From Methanoregula sp. (GTDB lineage: Archaea; Halobacteriota; Methanomicrobia; Methanomicrobiales; Methanospirillaceae): a stretch of DNA of 5,264 bases. Made by a program: the position numbers and the translations under genes. Below the pieces are notes generated by a model, which worked only from the letters and a program-made list of their open reading frames with translations, had not been told where the DNA came from and did not search any database. Within the stretch, counting starts at the first letter, position 1. Every line of letters starts with the position of its first letter. Location: the NCBI GenBank assembly GCA_030653335.1, contig JAURZP010000207.1:1-5264 (forward strand). The letters run 5' to 3'. Below are positions 1 through 5,264 of this stretch, in pieces.

Positions 1-363
1 CCGTTCCTTTACAATATCTGAGCCATAATCGAGTGCACAGATCACTTCACTCGTATGTCCTTTCTTCTGGATGCCTACCTGCACCATGCGGATATCAGTA
101 ATTATGGGTGCCCCGGCTTTTAAGGCCACGAGTACGGCTGGAATGGGAGTATGGCTGAACCGGAGCAGGTCTGCCATGGAAAAATCACCTACGGCAATTG
201 AGCACCGCTGTTTTATGCGATCTTCGACCGTAGCGTTTCCCACCTGCTGCCGGGCGAGCGTCCGGGATTTTTGCGAGATCGCATAGCCTTCCTTTGTGTC
301 GGCACCCGGATCAATATACGTACTTGCGGTGGTACCCGCGTGGTGTGATGATTCCTTTGACAT
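1..363 (-). CDS. cbiC: Cobalt-precorrin-8 methylmutase family protein (CbiC/CobH), 3' end outside window
   Basis: CbiC moves the methyl group from C11 to C12 of (cobalt-)precorrin-8, giving (cobalt-)cobyrinic acid, the last step of ring modification. The first 121 codons are visible; family members are roughly 210 residues, so about 90 lie beyond position 1. Family features are clear: RCSIAVGDFSMADLLRFS (residues 53-70) lines up with the RVIHTTADFDWLDILWFS-type stretch of classical CbiC, and ALKAGAPIITDIRMVQVGI (80-98) matches the conserved segment that follows. The ATG at 363 is supported by a strong GGAGG at 374-378, 10 bases upstream, and no other in-frame start precedes the conserved part. 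It begins 53 bases inside cbiH and is the last visible operon gene. Oddity: the classical catalytic His aligns with Ile56. It could therefore be a divergent archaeal methylmutase or a CbiC-related protein of altered function; family assignment is firm, activity less so. Confidence 0.88.
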   Translation of the reverse strand, partial: MSKESSHHAGTTASTYIDPGADTKEGYAISQKSRTLARQQVGNATVEDRIKQRCSIAVGDFSMADLLRFSHTPIPAVLVALKAGAPIITDIRMVQVGIQKKGHTSEVICALDYGSDIVKER

Positions 364-1096
364 TGTTTCCTATCCTCCATATCCTAGTCTCGCTGCCACC
401 GATGATTACTGTCGTATGCATATCAATCGCAGGTTCATGTGCTTCGATCTCTTCAAGCGTGGTGATGATCGTCTCTTCATCCTCGCGCAGGGCATTTTTA
501 ACAATCGCAATCGGCGTTCCGCCCCCGAGATGTTTTCGTGCGTGCTCGACTGCAAGGGCAAAGTTGTGCGGTCTGCCCCGGCTTTTCGGATTGTACAGTA
601 CAACCGGGATCCCGATCGAAAACACAGCATCGAGCCGTTTCTCGATGATCTCGAGCGGTGTGAGCAGATCGGAGAGGCTGATCACGGCAAAATCCCCGGA
701 GAGCGGAGAACCGACCCGCGAAGCAGCGGCATTCGCTGCGGTGACTCCCGGGATTACTTCGACTTCGATTTCAGTTCCGGAATGTTCGAGCACTTCGAGA
801 ACGATACTTGCCATACCATAGACTCCGGCATCGCCACCGGATACAATGGCTACCGCATGGGTTTTTGCCAGATCGATTGCCTGCTGTGCACGGTCCACTT
901 CTTTTCCCATGGAACTGCTGATTACTGTCTTACCTTTCAGTAATGGTTCCAGGGGTTCGAGATAGGTGTGGTGCCCGAGCACATAATCTGCATGCGCAAT
1001 AACTTTCAGGGCCCTTGCCGTCATATAATCCCTTTTCCCCGGGCCTAAGCCCACAATGGCAAGACTTCCCTGCGATGGTTCAGCGTGCGATGGCAA
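311..1096 (-). CDS. cbiH: Cobalt-factor III / precorrin-3B C17-methyltransferase (CbiH/CobJ)
   Basis: This SAM-dependent methyltransferase methylates C17 and drives ring contraction in corrin synthesis. The protein has 261 residues, close to the usual 240-250. It has the tetrapyrrole methyltransferase fold: an N-terminal loop LAIVGLGPG (12-20) followed by the MTARAL segment, the GGDAGVYGMA loop (87-96) typical of the CbiH/CobJ branch, IPGVTAANAAAS (115-126) and VVLYNPKSRGR (165-175). It ends in TPRGYHRKY (251-259), a usual CbiH C-terminus, so the stop inside cbiC is real. The start is a TTG at 1096. No ATG or GTG lies between the upstream in-frame TAA and the first glycine-rich loop, and GGGAG at 1105-1109 sits 8 bases before the TTG. 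It overlaps the end of cbiG by 17 bases, so translation is probably coupled. Confidence 0.93.
   Translation of the reverse strand: MPSHAEPSQGSLAIVGLGPGKRDYMTARALKVIAHADYVLGHHTYLEPLEPLLKGKTVISSSMGKEVDRAQQAIDLAKTHAVAIVSGGDAGVYGMASIVLEVLEHSGTEIEVEVIPGVTAANAAASRVGSPLSGDFAVISLSDLLTPLEIIEKRLDAVFSIGIPVVLYNPKSRGRPHNFALAVEHARKHLGGGTPIAIVKNALREDEETIITTLEEIEAHEPAIDMHTTVIIGGSETRIWRIGNNVKGIITPRGYHRKYVY
374..378 (-). promoter_or_regulatory. Ribosome binding site for cbiC, inside the cbiH coding region
   Basis: On the minus strand GGAGG (part of GGAGGATAGG) lies 10 bases before the ATG at 363. It is the strongest Shine-Dalgarno sequence I found in the operon. It decides the cbiC start and makes the long overlap with the end of cbiH credible. 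Confidence 0.7.
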
Positions 1097-1952
1097 CCGT
1101 AACTCTCCCGTAAACTTTTTTTATCATGACAAGCGTCTTTCTCTTCGAAGTTGCAAGGGCACAGGGCTCGGCAACCCCGAGAAGACCAATCTTTGAAGCC
1201 CGCGAAGGACTGATTCCTGCCTGTGTGTTTATGGTATCGTCGTCAAGGAATATTAAATTGCCAGAAAGTATCCCGACTGCTTTTACAAGGCCGGTCTCGT
1301 TGAATTTTTTGGTTGTTGTCGCGTAGACAAGGACATCAGCCTCTGAAATTCCATTCTCTGCAAGAGCCGCACGCACAGCCTCTACAACTTCAGCAGACCC
1401 GACACCTTTCCGGCATCCGATGCCAACTGCGTATTCTCCTTTTTTTATGAGAATAGACACGTCCGGGCCGGCGATTACAATTGCTGGTCCCTGCACAGCA
1501 TGAACCGGGATATCCGCGTTTAACAGGGCGGCATTCACCTGACGGGTTGAGTCCCGGTTGAGAATTTCCGTGCCCGTCCGCTCAGCAAGAGTCTCAACAG
1601 AATCCCTGCCCCGGGACTCCGTTGCAGTGGTGATTACCATTTGCATCCCGAGTCCCGCGAGCTCCTTAGCGAGCTCATTGGCTCCATGATGACCCCCGAG
1701 TACGGGTATTGCATAACGGAGATCCGGGCTCACGACAACAACGGCCGGATCCGTCCATTTATCATCGAGCAGAGGTGCAATCTTCCGCACGACAATACCC
1801 ATCGACATCAGGGCAACGATCCGTTTCCTGCCGGTAAAAACGGTATTAAAAATATCCGGGTTGTATTCCACTACATCGGCTCCAAGAAATGTGGCGATGC
1901 GTTCTGCATCCAAACGGGAGTAAGGAAACGTAATAACAACAGTGTCAGTCAT
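1080..1952 (-). CDS. cbiG: Cobalt-precorrin-5A hydrolase (CbiG)
   Basis: CbiG opens the ring-A delta-lactone of cobalt-precorrin-5A and releases the two-carbon fragment as acetaldehyde, a hallmark of the anaerobic pathway. The 290 residues contain an N-terminal domain with MSMGIVVRKIAPLLDDKWTD (49-68) and the signature LGGHHGANELAKELA (85-99), matching CbiG_N. The C-terminal domain has VGIGCRKGV (176-184), ATTTKKFNETGL (211-222), SPSRASKIGLLGVAEPCAL (248-266) and VTVAIAR at the end, matching CbiG_C. It is shorter than the enterobacterial enzyme (about 350 residues), so the middle region looks reduced. The ATG at 1952 shares an ATGA with the cbiF stop. There is no visible Shine-Dalgarno sequence, which points to initiation by ribosomes finishing cbiF. 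Confidence 0.93.
   Translation of the reverse strand: MTDTVVITFPYSRLDAERIATFLGADVVEYNPDIFNTVFTGRKRIVALMSMGIVVRKIAPLLDDKWTDPAVVVVSPDLRYAIPVLGGHHGANELAKELAGLGMQMVITTATESRGRDSVETLAERTGTEILNRDSTRQVNAALLNADIPVHAVQGPAIVIAGPDVSILIKKGEYAVGIGCRKGVGSAEVVEAVRAALAENGISEADVLVYATTTKKFNETGLVKAVGILSGNLIFLDDDTINTQAGISPSRASKIGLLGVAEPCALATSKRKTLVMIKKVYGRVTVAIAR
1105..1109 (-). promoter_or_regulatory. Ribosome binding site for cbiH (supports the TTG start)
   Basis: GGGAG on the minus strand ends 8 bases before the TTG at 1096, inside the last codons of cbiG. An in-frame TAA just upstream rules out a longer reading frame, so this site with the TTG is the only sensible initiation point before the first conserved loop. 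Confidence 0.55.
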
Positions 1953-2683
1953 GAGTAGAGATGCGATCGCTGGTAACCGGACTCTGTGCCTTTAACCGCT
2001 TTGCCAACGATAAGCAGGGCCGTTTTTGTGATTCCGGCTGCCTGTGCTTTCTGTGCAATATCGGCAACGGTTCCGTAGATGACCTGCTGGTCTGGCCATG
2101 ACGCGTGGAAGATCACCGCAGCCGGGGTCTCCTGAGGACAGGCCAGTTTTTCCGTGATATCGAAAAAATGCTCACTGCCAAGAAAGAACGCCATGGTGGC
2201 CGGGTACTGCGAGAGTTCAGCAATATAATCCTTGTCGAGTGTTTTTCCTGCCGGGCGGGTGATGATCAATGTCTCCGAGACACCCCGGGGGGTGAATTCG
2301 GTAGTCAGGGCTGCGGCGGCGGCAAAGACTGAAGATACCCCCGGAACGATCCGGACCGTGATGTGTAATTTTTGGAGTTCTGCGATCTGTTCGACGATAG
2401 AACCATACAGGGCCGGGTCGCCCGAATGGAGTCTGACCACCGTCTTTCCTTTCCGCACCCGGTCAGCCATGAGAGCGACCATATCATCGAGGTGCATGCC
2501 CCAGCTGTCCACTTTTTCCGCAGCAGGACTTGAAGCAACAAGAACGGGATTGACAAGGGAGCCCGCATAGAGCAGCACATCGGCCCTGTCGAGCAGGGCT
2601 TTTCCTTTCACCGTAATCAGCTCGGGATCACCAGGGCCTGCCCCGACAAACCAGATCACCATCTTCTGATTATTTCCGGGCAT
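1949..2683 (-). CDS. cbiF: Cobalt-precorrin-4 C11-methyltransferase (CbiF/CobM)
   Basis: This enzyme transfers a methyl group from SAM to C11 of cobalt-precorrin-4, making cobalt-precorrin-5A, the substrate of CbiG encoded next. The 244 residues show the tetrapyrrole methyltransferase pattern: WFVGAGPGDPELITVKG (11-27), ADVLLYAGSLV (35-45, the usual CbiF YAGSLV element), VRLHSGDPALYGS (83-95), IVPGVSSVFAAAAAL (112-126), and GVSETLIITRPAGKT (134-148), typical of the C11 branch. Length is near the family norm of about 250. Two ATG starts are possible. The one at 2683 overlaps cbiL by 14 bases. The one at 2662 gives a protein beginning MVIWFVGAGPG, which fits the usual family N-terminus better and falls 7 bases after the cbiL stop. 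Neither has a clear ribosome binding site, so the first seven residues are uncertain. Confidence 0.93.
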   Translation of the reverse strand: MPGNNQKMVIWFVGAGPGDPELITVKGKALLDRADVLLYAGSLVNPVLVASSPAAEKVDSWGMHLDDMVALMADRVRKGKTVVRLHSGDPALYGSIVEQIAELQKLHITVRIVPGVSSVFAAAAALTTEFTPRGVSETLIITRPAGKTLDKDYIAELSQYPATMAFFLGSEHFFDITEKLACPQETPAAVIFHASWPDQQVIYGTVADIAQKAQAAGITKTALLIVGKAVKGTESGYQRSHLYS

Positions 2684-3275
2684 ACATCACGCTCATGTAA
2701 TCGCTCTTTACAGGAAGATCCTCGTTACGGTATATTTTCATATCGGGAAAGAACATCCGTTCGACTAACACAAAATCACTATACCCTTCTGAGCGCAGTT
2801 CAGCGGCTTTCTTCCGGGGTTTCCGGACTTTTAAGAATATACCGGCTTTCTGCGTCGACCCATCCGATACGGAAAAACTGCTGTTGACCGGAACGCCGGC
2901 AGCGGCAGCAAATGCGGTGATGGAGCTGATACCCGGTTCAGTCCGGAACTCAATTTTCGGGTGGGTCTCAGCAATGACTGCACAGAGACGTGAGAAGGTG
3001 GAAAAGAAATTTGGATCGCCAAGAATACCAAAAACCGCAAGACCATTGTCCGCTACGGGAGCGATCTTTCCTGCATTGGCCATAAGACACCTGCGAATCT
3101 TTGCCTCGTCATTGGTCATGGGAAAGTCCAGCACTACCGGTTCGCGATACGGGGCAACAAGCTCATGAGCGATTCTTCCCGGAACAAAAACAGTATCGGC
3201 TTCCTTAAGAAGCCTGACTGCCCGCAGAGTCAGAAGATCGGGATTTCCCGGACCCAGTCCAAGTCCTATGAGCAC
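2670..3275 (-). CDS. cbiL: Cobalt-factor II / precorrin-2 C20-methyltransferase (CbiL/CobI)
   Basis: CbiL performs the first ring methylation of the dedicated corrin branch, adding a SAM methyl to C20 of cobalt-factor II. The 201 residues carry IGLGLGPGNPDLLTLRAVRLL (residues 3-23), with glycines and proline shaping the SAM site. They also carry the VFVPG element (29-33), ILGDPNFFSTFSRL (84-97), which resembles the GDPsfYSTf loop diagnostic of the C20 enzyme, and EPGISSITAFAAAAGVPV (113-130). It is shorter than the enterobacterial enzyme (about 235 residues). The start is a GTG at 3275, overlapping the cbiT stop by 10 bases. A GGGGTG stretch just upstream (around 3280-3285) is a possible ribosome binding site. 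The protein would be cytoplasmic, like all Cbi enzymes here. Confidence 0.92.
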   Translation of the reverse strand: MLIGLGLGPGNPDLLTLRAVRLLKEADTVFVPGRIAHELVAPYREPVVLDFPMTNDEAKIRRCLMANAGKIAPVADNGLAVFGILGDPNFFSTFSRLCAVIAETHPKIEFRTEPGISSITAFAAAAGVPVNSSFSVSDGSTQKAGIFLKVRKPRKKAAELRSEGYSDFVLVERMFFPDMKIYRNEDLPVKSDYMSVMYARK

Positions 3276-3808
3276 GCTGCACCCCGTGCGACAATAATAT
3301 AGACCGGATCGATGGGTTTGAACATGATACTTTTTGCAATGTCATGCGATCGCGAGACCTGCACCTGAACAACCTCAGTAAATAGTCCTAGTTCTTTTAA
3401 TGCAGTCACCGCACGTTCGAGCGTACTCACCATGACTGCGTTGATCACGATCGTCCGTTTCACTTTCTTTGCCAGCACCGGGAGGATCTCTGCAAGATTC
3501 TGGGTACCGCCAAGGAATGCACAGTCATACACCTGATCGTTTTTGAGAAAACCCACCGCATCAGTGCAGAAAAATTCAATGTTATGCACACCTGCATTCC
3601 GTGCGGTTTTAGTTGCGAGTGTGACTGCATCCGAACGCTTGTCGAGCGAGCAGACTTTTTTTACGGTCTTTGCCATCGCGAGCGAAACCTTGCCGGTACC
3701 GCAGCCAATCTCAAGGACTGTGTCGGTGTTGAGCAGTCCCAGTTTGAATAAGGAGATTACCATAATCTCGTCCTGGGTCGGCCCGCCGGCAAGTTTTGTG
3801 CCGTTCAT
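3266..3808 (-). CDS. cbiT: Cobalt-precorrin-6B/7 C15-methyltransferase, decarboxylating (CbiT)
   Basis: CbiT methylates C15 and decarboxylates the C12 acetate side chain late in corrin synthesis. It belongs to the class I Rossmann methyltransferases, unlike CbiL, CbiF and CbiH. Numbered from this ATG, GGPTQDEI (8-15) is the CbiT entry motif, LEIGCGTGKVSLAMA (32-46) is the SAM motif I, LDKRSDAV (55-62) holds the acidic residue expected to bind the ribose, and AFLGGTQNLAEIL (97-109), VINAV (121-125) and FKPIDPVYIIVA (163-174) follow the family. It is a stand-alone CbiT rather than the CbiE-CbiT fusion (CobL) of aerobic-pathway bacteria. A GTG at 3814 would add two residues; I chose the ATG at 3808 because TTGTGAAG precedes it and it lies about 28 bases from a TATA-like box. 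This is the first gene of the operon. Confidence 0.9.
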   Translation of the reverse strand: MNGTKLAGGPTQDEIMVISLFKLGLLNTDTVLEIGCGTGKVSLAMAKTVKKVCSLDKRSDAVTLATKTARNAGVHNIEFFCTDAVGFLKNDQVYDCAFLGGTQNLAEILPVLAKKVKRTIVINAVMVSTLERAVTALKELGLFTEVVQVQVSRSHDIAKSIMFKPIDPVYIIVARGAACS

Positions 3809-3831
3809 CTTCACAATTTTTGTTGTGTTAA

Positions 3832-3840
3832 GGTATAAAG
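3832..3840 (-). promoter_or_regulatory. Possible archaeal TATA box for the cbi operon
   Basis: The minus strand reads CTTTATACC in the AT-rich spacer before cbiT. Its centre is about 22 bases from the GTG at 3814 and about 28 from the ATG at 3808. Archaeal transcripts usually start some 22-27 bases after the TATA centre, so the mRNA could begin on or next to the cbiT start codon. I see no convincing BRE in front of it. The TTTAAAC about 10 bases further upstream is an alternative. Confidence 0.4.
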
Positions 3841-3880
3841 AATTGTTTAAAGTCCTTATTCAGAATGTCTTAAGAATTGT
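3838..3880 (-). repeat. Pair of 9-base direct repeats (ACAATTCTT) upstream of cbiT
   Basis: On the minus strand ACAATTCTT occurs at 3880-3872 and again at 3846-3838, 34 bases apart. With the following bases the copies agree at 12 of 14 positions (ACAATTCTTnAnAC, last base differing). The second copy runs directly into the TATA-like box. The position suggests an operator for a repressor or activator, but chance similarity in AT-rich DNA is possible. Confidence 0.4.
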
Positions 3881-3977
3881 ATTATTTTATCGGGGGGGTA
3901 GATTTTTTGCACTCGTTTACTCAGGTTATTTTTAAAATTGTCTTGTTATTACGAGCCAGAAATTCCCGGCAATTCCA

Positions 3978-3989
3978 GAAAAACAATAA
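3978..3989 (-). terminator. Weak U-rich terminator candidate after the RDD/TPR gene
   Basis: The minus strand reads TTATTGTTTTTC about 50 bases after the stop of the RDD/TPR gene. Archaeal intrinsic termination depends on U-tracts of about five or more and needs no hairpin. The tract is short, so the assignment is tentative. It would separate this transcript from the cbi operon. Confidence 0.25.
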
Positions 3990-4039
3990 CGGGCTTATGT
4001 TCATGAGATCGTGTAAACCTCTATGATACATTGGGATTG

Positions 4040-5264
4040 TTACATATCCCTTAAAATTCCGGCAGTGCTGTTTACCTGCTCCTGGTATGATGACATGATC
4101 CGTCCACTGATCGCAATGCTTGTCATCGGATCGAGTGCAATTGCTTTATTGTACGCTTTGATTGCTTCCTGAAATGATTGTGTATCTTTAAACGCATCTA
4201 CCGGAACGGATGATGCTGCAGTTCCGGGTTTTACTGAAGGGTCGGTAAGATTCCGGTACAAGTTGCTGATCTGTTGCATGTCCGTATGCGACTTGACGAG
4301 GTATGCATCTCCTTTTTTTATCCAGAGTTTCGCATTTTTTGGATCTGCTGATATTGCCTTATCGTAACAGGCAAATGCATCAGTATAATTACCATCCTGA
4401 AGAGCGAGATCCCCTTTAAAGATCATGGGAGTTGTTTCATTTGGGTACAGGACAACAATCTGGTCAAGATAAACCCGTGCTTCGTCTTCCATGCCAATAC
4501 TTCCGAGCACATAGAGTTTTTTTAACATGATCTCTGTATTGTTTGGCTGGAATTCGATTGCCCTGTCATAAACAGAGAGTGAATATTCAGGATATTTTGA
4601 ATCCGCGATGGTATCGGCAGTTGTATACAAGCTAAAGGCGGCAAACGACTGAGGGGATACTTGTTTTGATGGCGTTGTCTGAAAATACATGAGCGGGATA
4701 CCAGAACCAAGAAAGCAGAAAATTATGATAAGCGCGGCGAATTTGAGTTGCTTTTTTTCGGAATCAGATTCCGGGACATTTTTTTTCTGATAAATCCCTC
4801 CATCCGATCGATCGATTACAACCGTACGTGCAAACAGATCATGGAGACCCTGTTTATTTTTTGTAAAGCCGATCATGAAAAAGCCAATGCCCAAAATAAG
4901 GAGGGAGATATACTTGCCAAGTTCTCTTACCAGAGCACGGAAAAAAGTAAGTTGCTTTCCATTACCGTACACAACAATTATTCCAAACGCGATTTTGCCA
5001 ACCGTTGCCCTATAGGGTGAACTGATACACAACGGCGAATAGAGAATCAAAAAGAATGCGCCGGTTATAAGCACTGCATACAGGTTGTGGCTTGGGATTT
5101 TGTAGAGTTCGAGAAAATAATTTACTATGAGTGCAAAGATCGCTGCAATCGTCAGATCAGGAATGGCAGCACCAAGTCTTCTAAAGAACCCGATATATCC
5201 AATATCAATTTCTCTGGGGGGCTTTGGTTGTAAAGAATCCTGATTTTTCCTCTCATTTACCTGC
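4040..5264 (-). CDS. RDD-domain membrane protein with C-terminal TPR region, 5' end outside window
   Basis: The frame is open to the window edge with 407 codons visible and no in-frame ATG, GTG or TTG before a GTG at 5074. That GTG falls inside the RDD domain, so the true start lies upstream of the window. Visible residues 23-36 (YIGFFRRLGAAIPD) hold the RDD arginine and first aspartate. TVGK (87-90), RALVREL (109-115) and GLHDLF (139-144, second aspartate) complete the domain. Hydrophobic segments lie near 37-54, 61-80, 117-133 and 173-193. After the last comes a TPR region from about 215 to 385, with repeats such as SVYDRAIEFQP, AFACYDKAISADP and AIKAYNKAIALDP; an insertion interrupts the fourth. 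Five N-X-T sequons occur only after the final helix, suggesting an extracellular TPR part. RDD function is unknown (transport has been suggested). A 225-base gap separates it from cbiT, and a cobalamin role is not indicated. Confidence 0.85.
   Translation of the reverse strand, partial: QVNERKNQDSLQPKPPREIDIGYIGFFRRLGAAIPDLTIAAIFALIVNYFLELYKIPSHNLYAVLITGAFFLILYSPLCISSPYRATVGKIAFGIIVVYGNGKQLTFFRALVRELGKYISLLILGIGFFMIGFTKNKQGLHDLFARTVVIDRSDGGIYQKKNVPESDSEKKQLKFAALIIIFCFLGSGIPLMYFQTTPSKQVSPQSFAAFSLYTTADTIADSKYPEYSLSVYDRAIEFQPNNTEIMLKKLYVLGSIGMEDEARVYLDQIVVLYPNETTPMIFKGDLALQDGNYTDAFACYDKAISADPKNAKLWIKKGDAYLVKSHTDMQQISNLYRNLTDPSVKPGTAASSVPVDAFKDTQSFQEAIKAYNKAIALDPMTSIAISGRIMSSYQEQVNSTAGILRDM

Noticed and set aside
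294..943. Long plus-strand open frames opposite cbiH (175 and 215 codons)
   Set aside because: They lie wholly antisense to well-supported cbiH/cbiC, have no recognisable domain and show the composition of a shadow frame.
2232..2570. Plus-strand open frame of 112 codons opposite cbiF
   Set aside because: It is antisense to a clear CbiF coding region, and the translation is Ser/Thr/Arg-rich with no motif.
3543..3935. Plus-strand open frame of 130 codons running from cbiT into the spacer
   Set aside because: More than two thirds is antisense to cbiT; the remainder is AT-rich spacer translated into hydrophobic residues with no family resemblance.
3944..3990. GTTATT / AATAAC inverted pair in the spacer as a structured RNA
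   Set aside because: It is a 6 bp all-but-AT pairing over a long loop, which is not distinguishable from chance in this composition.
3922..4005. Small minus-strand open frame (27 codons, starting MNISPLLFFW) in the spacer
   Set aside because: It is very short, lacks a ribosome binding site and has no recognisable feature; open frames this long are common by chance in AT-rich DNA.
3815..4039. Cobalamin riboswitch upstream of cbiT
   Set aside because: No B12-box-like conserved core or plausible multi-stem fold is visible, and the leader predicted from the TATA-like box is far too short to contain one.
4033..4050. Inverted repeat GGGAT / ATCCC around the stop codon of the RDD/TPR gene as a terminator hairpin
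   Set aside because: The stem is only 5 bp with an 8-base loop, no U-tract follows directly, and archaeal termination does not depend on hairpins.

Overview
The window looks like a piece of a methanogenic archaeal chromosome. The cobalamin genes are of the anaerobic (cobalt-early) type, with a stand-alone CbiT and short archaeal-style CbiL and CbiG. The upstream sequence resembles an archaeal TATA-type promoter, and several genes use GTG or TTG starts. An affiliation with Methanomicrobiales or a relative is my inference from general resemblance; no marker gene here proves it.

All seven genes read on the minus strand, so transcription runs from high to low coordinates. From 5264 to 4040 is the 3' part of a membrane protein gene that enters from outside the window. 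It encodes an RDD-type membrane domain, one further membrane helix, and a C-terminal TPR region rich in N-glycosylation sequons. A 225-base AT-rich spacer follows, probably holding the end of that transcript and the start of the next.

From 3814 to 1 is a tight operon in the order cbiT, cbiL, cbiF, cbiG, cbiH, cbiC (cut at the window edge). Every junction overlaps: 10, 14, 4, 17 and 53 bases. The products cover most of the corrin-ring methylation sequence. CbiL methylates C20 of cobalt-factor II/precorrin-2. CbiH methylates C17 with ring contraction. CbiF methylates C11. CbiG opens the delta-lactone and releases acetaldehyde. CbiT methylates C15 and decarboxylates the C12 acetate. CbiC moves the C11 methyl to C12, giving cobyrinate. 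The partners CbiE (C5), CbiD (C1), CbiJ (reductase) and CbiA (amidation) are not in the window and may lie downstream of position 1 or elsewhere.

Most of this is a known pathway. The items most worth a second look are the replacement of the expected catalytic histidine in the CbiC-family protein, the clustering of sequons after the last membrane helix of the RDD/TPR protein, a near-perfect direct repeat in the putative cbiT promoter, and the long cbiH/cbiC overlap with its own strong ribosome binding site. I do not see a convincing previously undescribed system.
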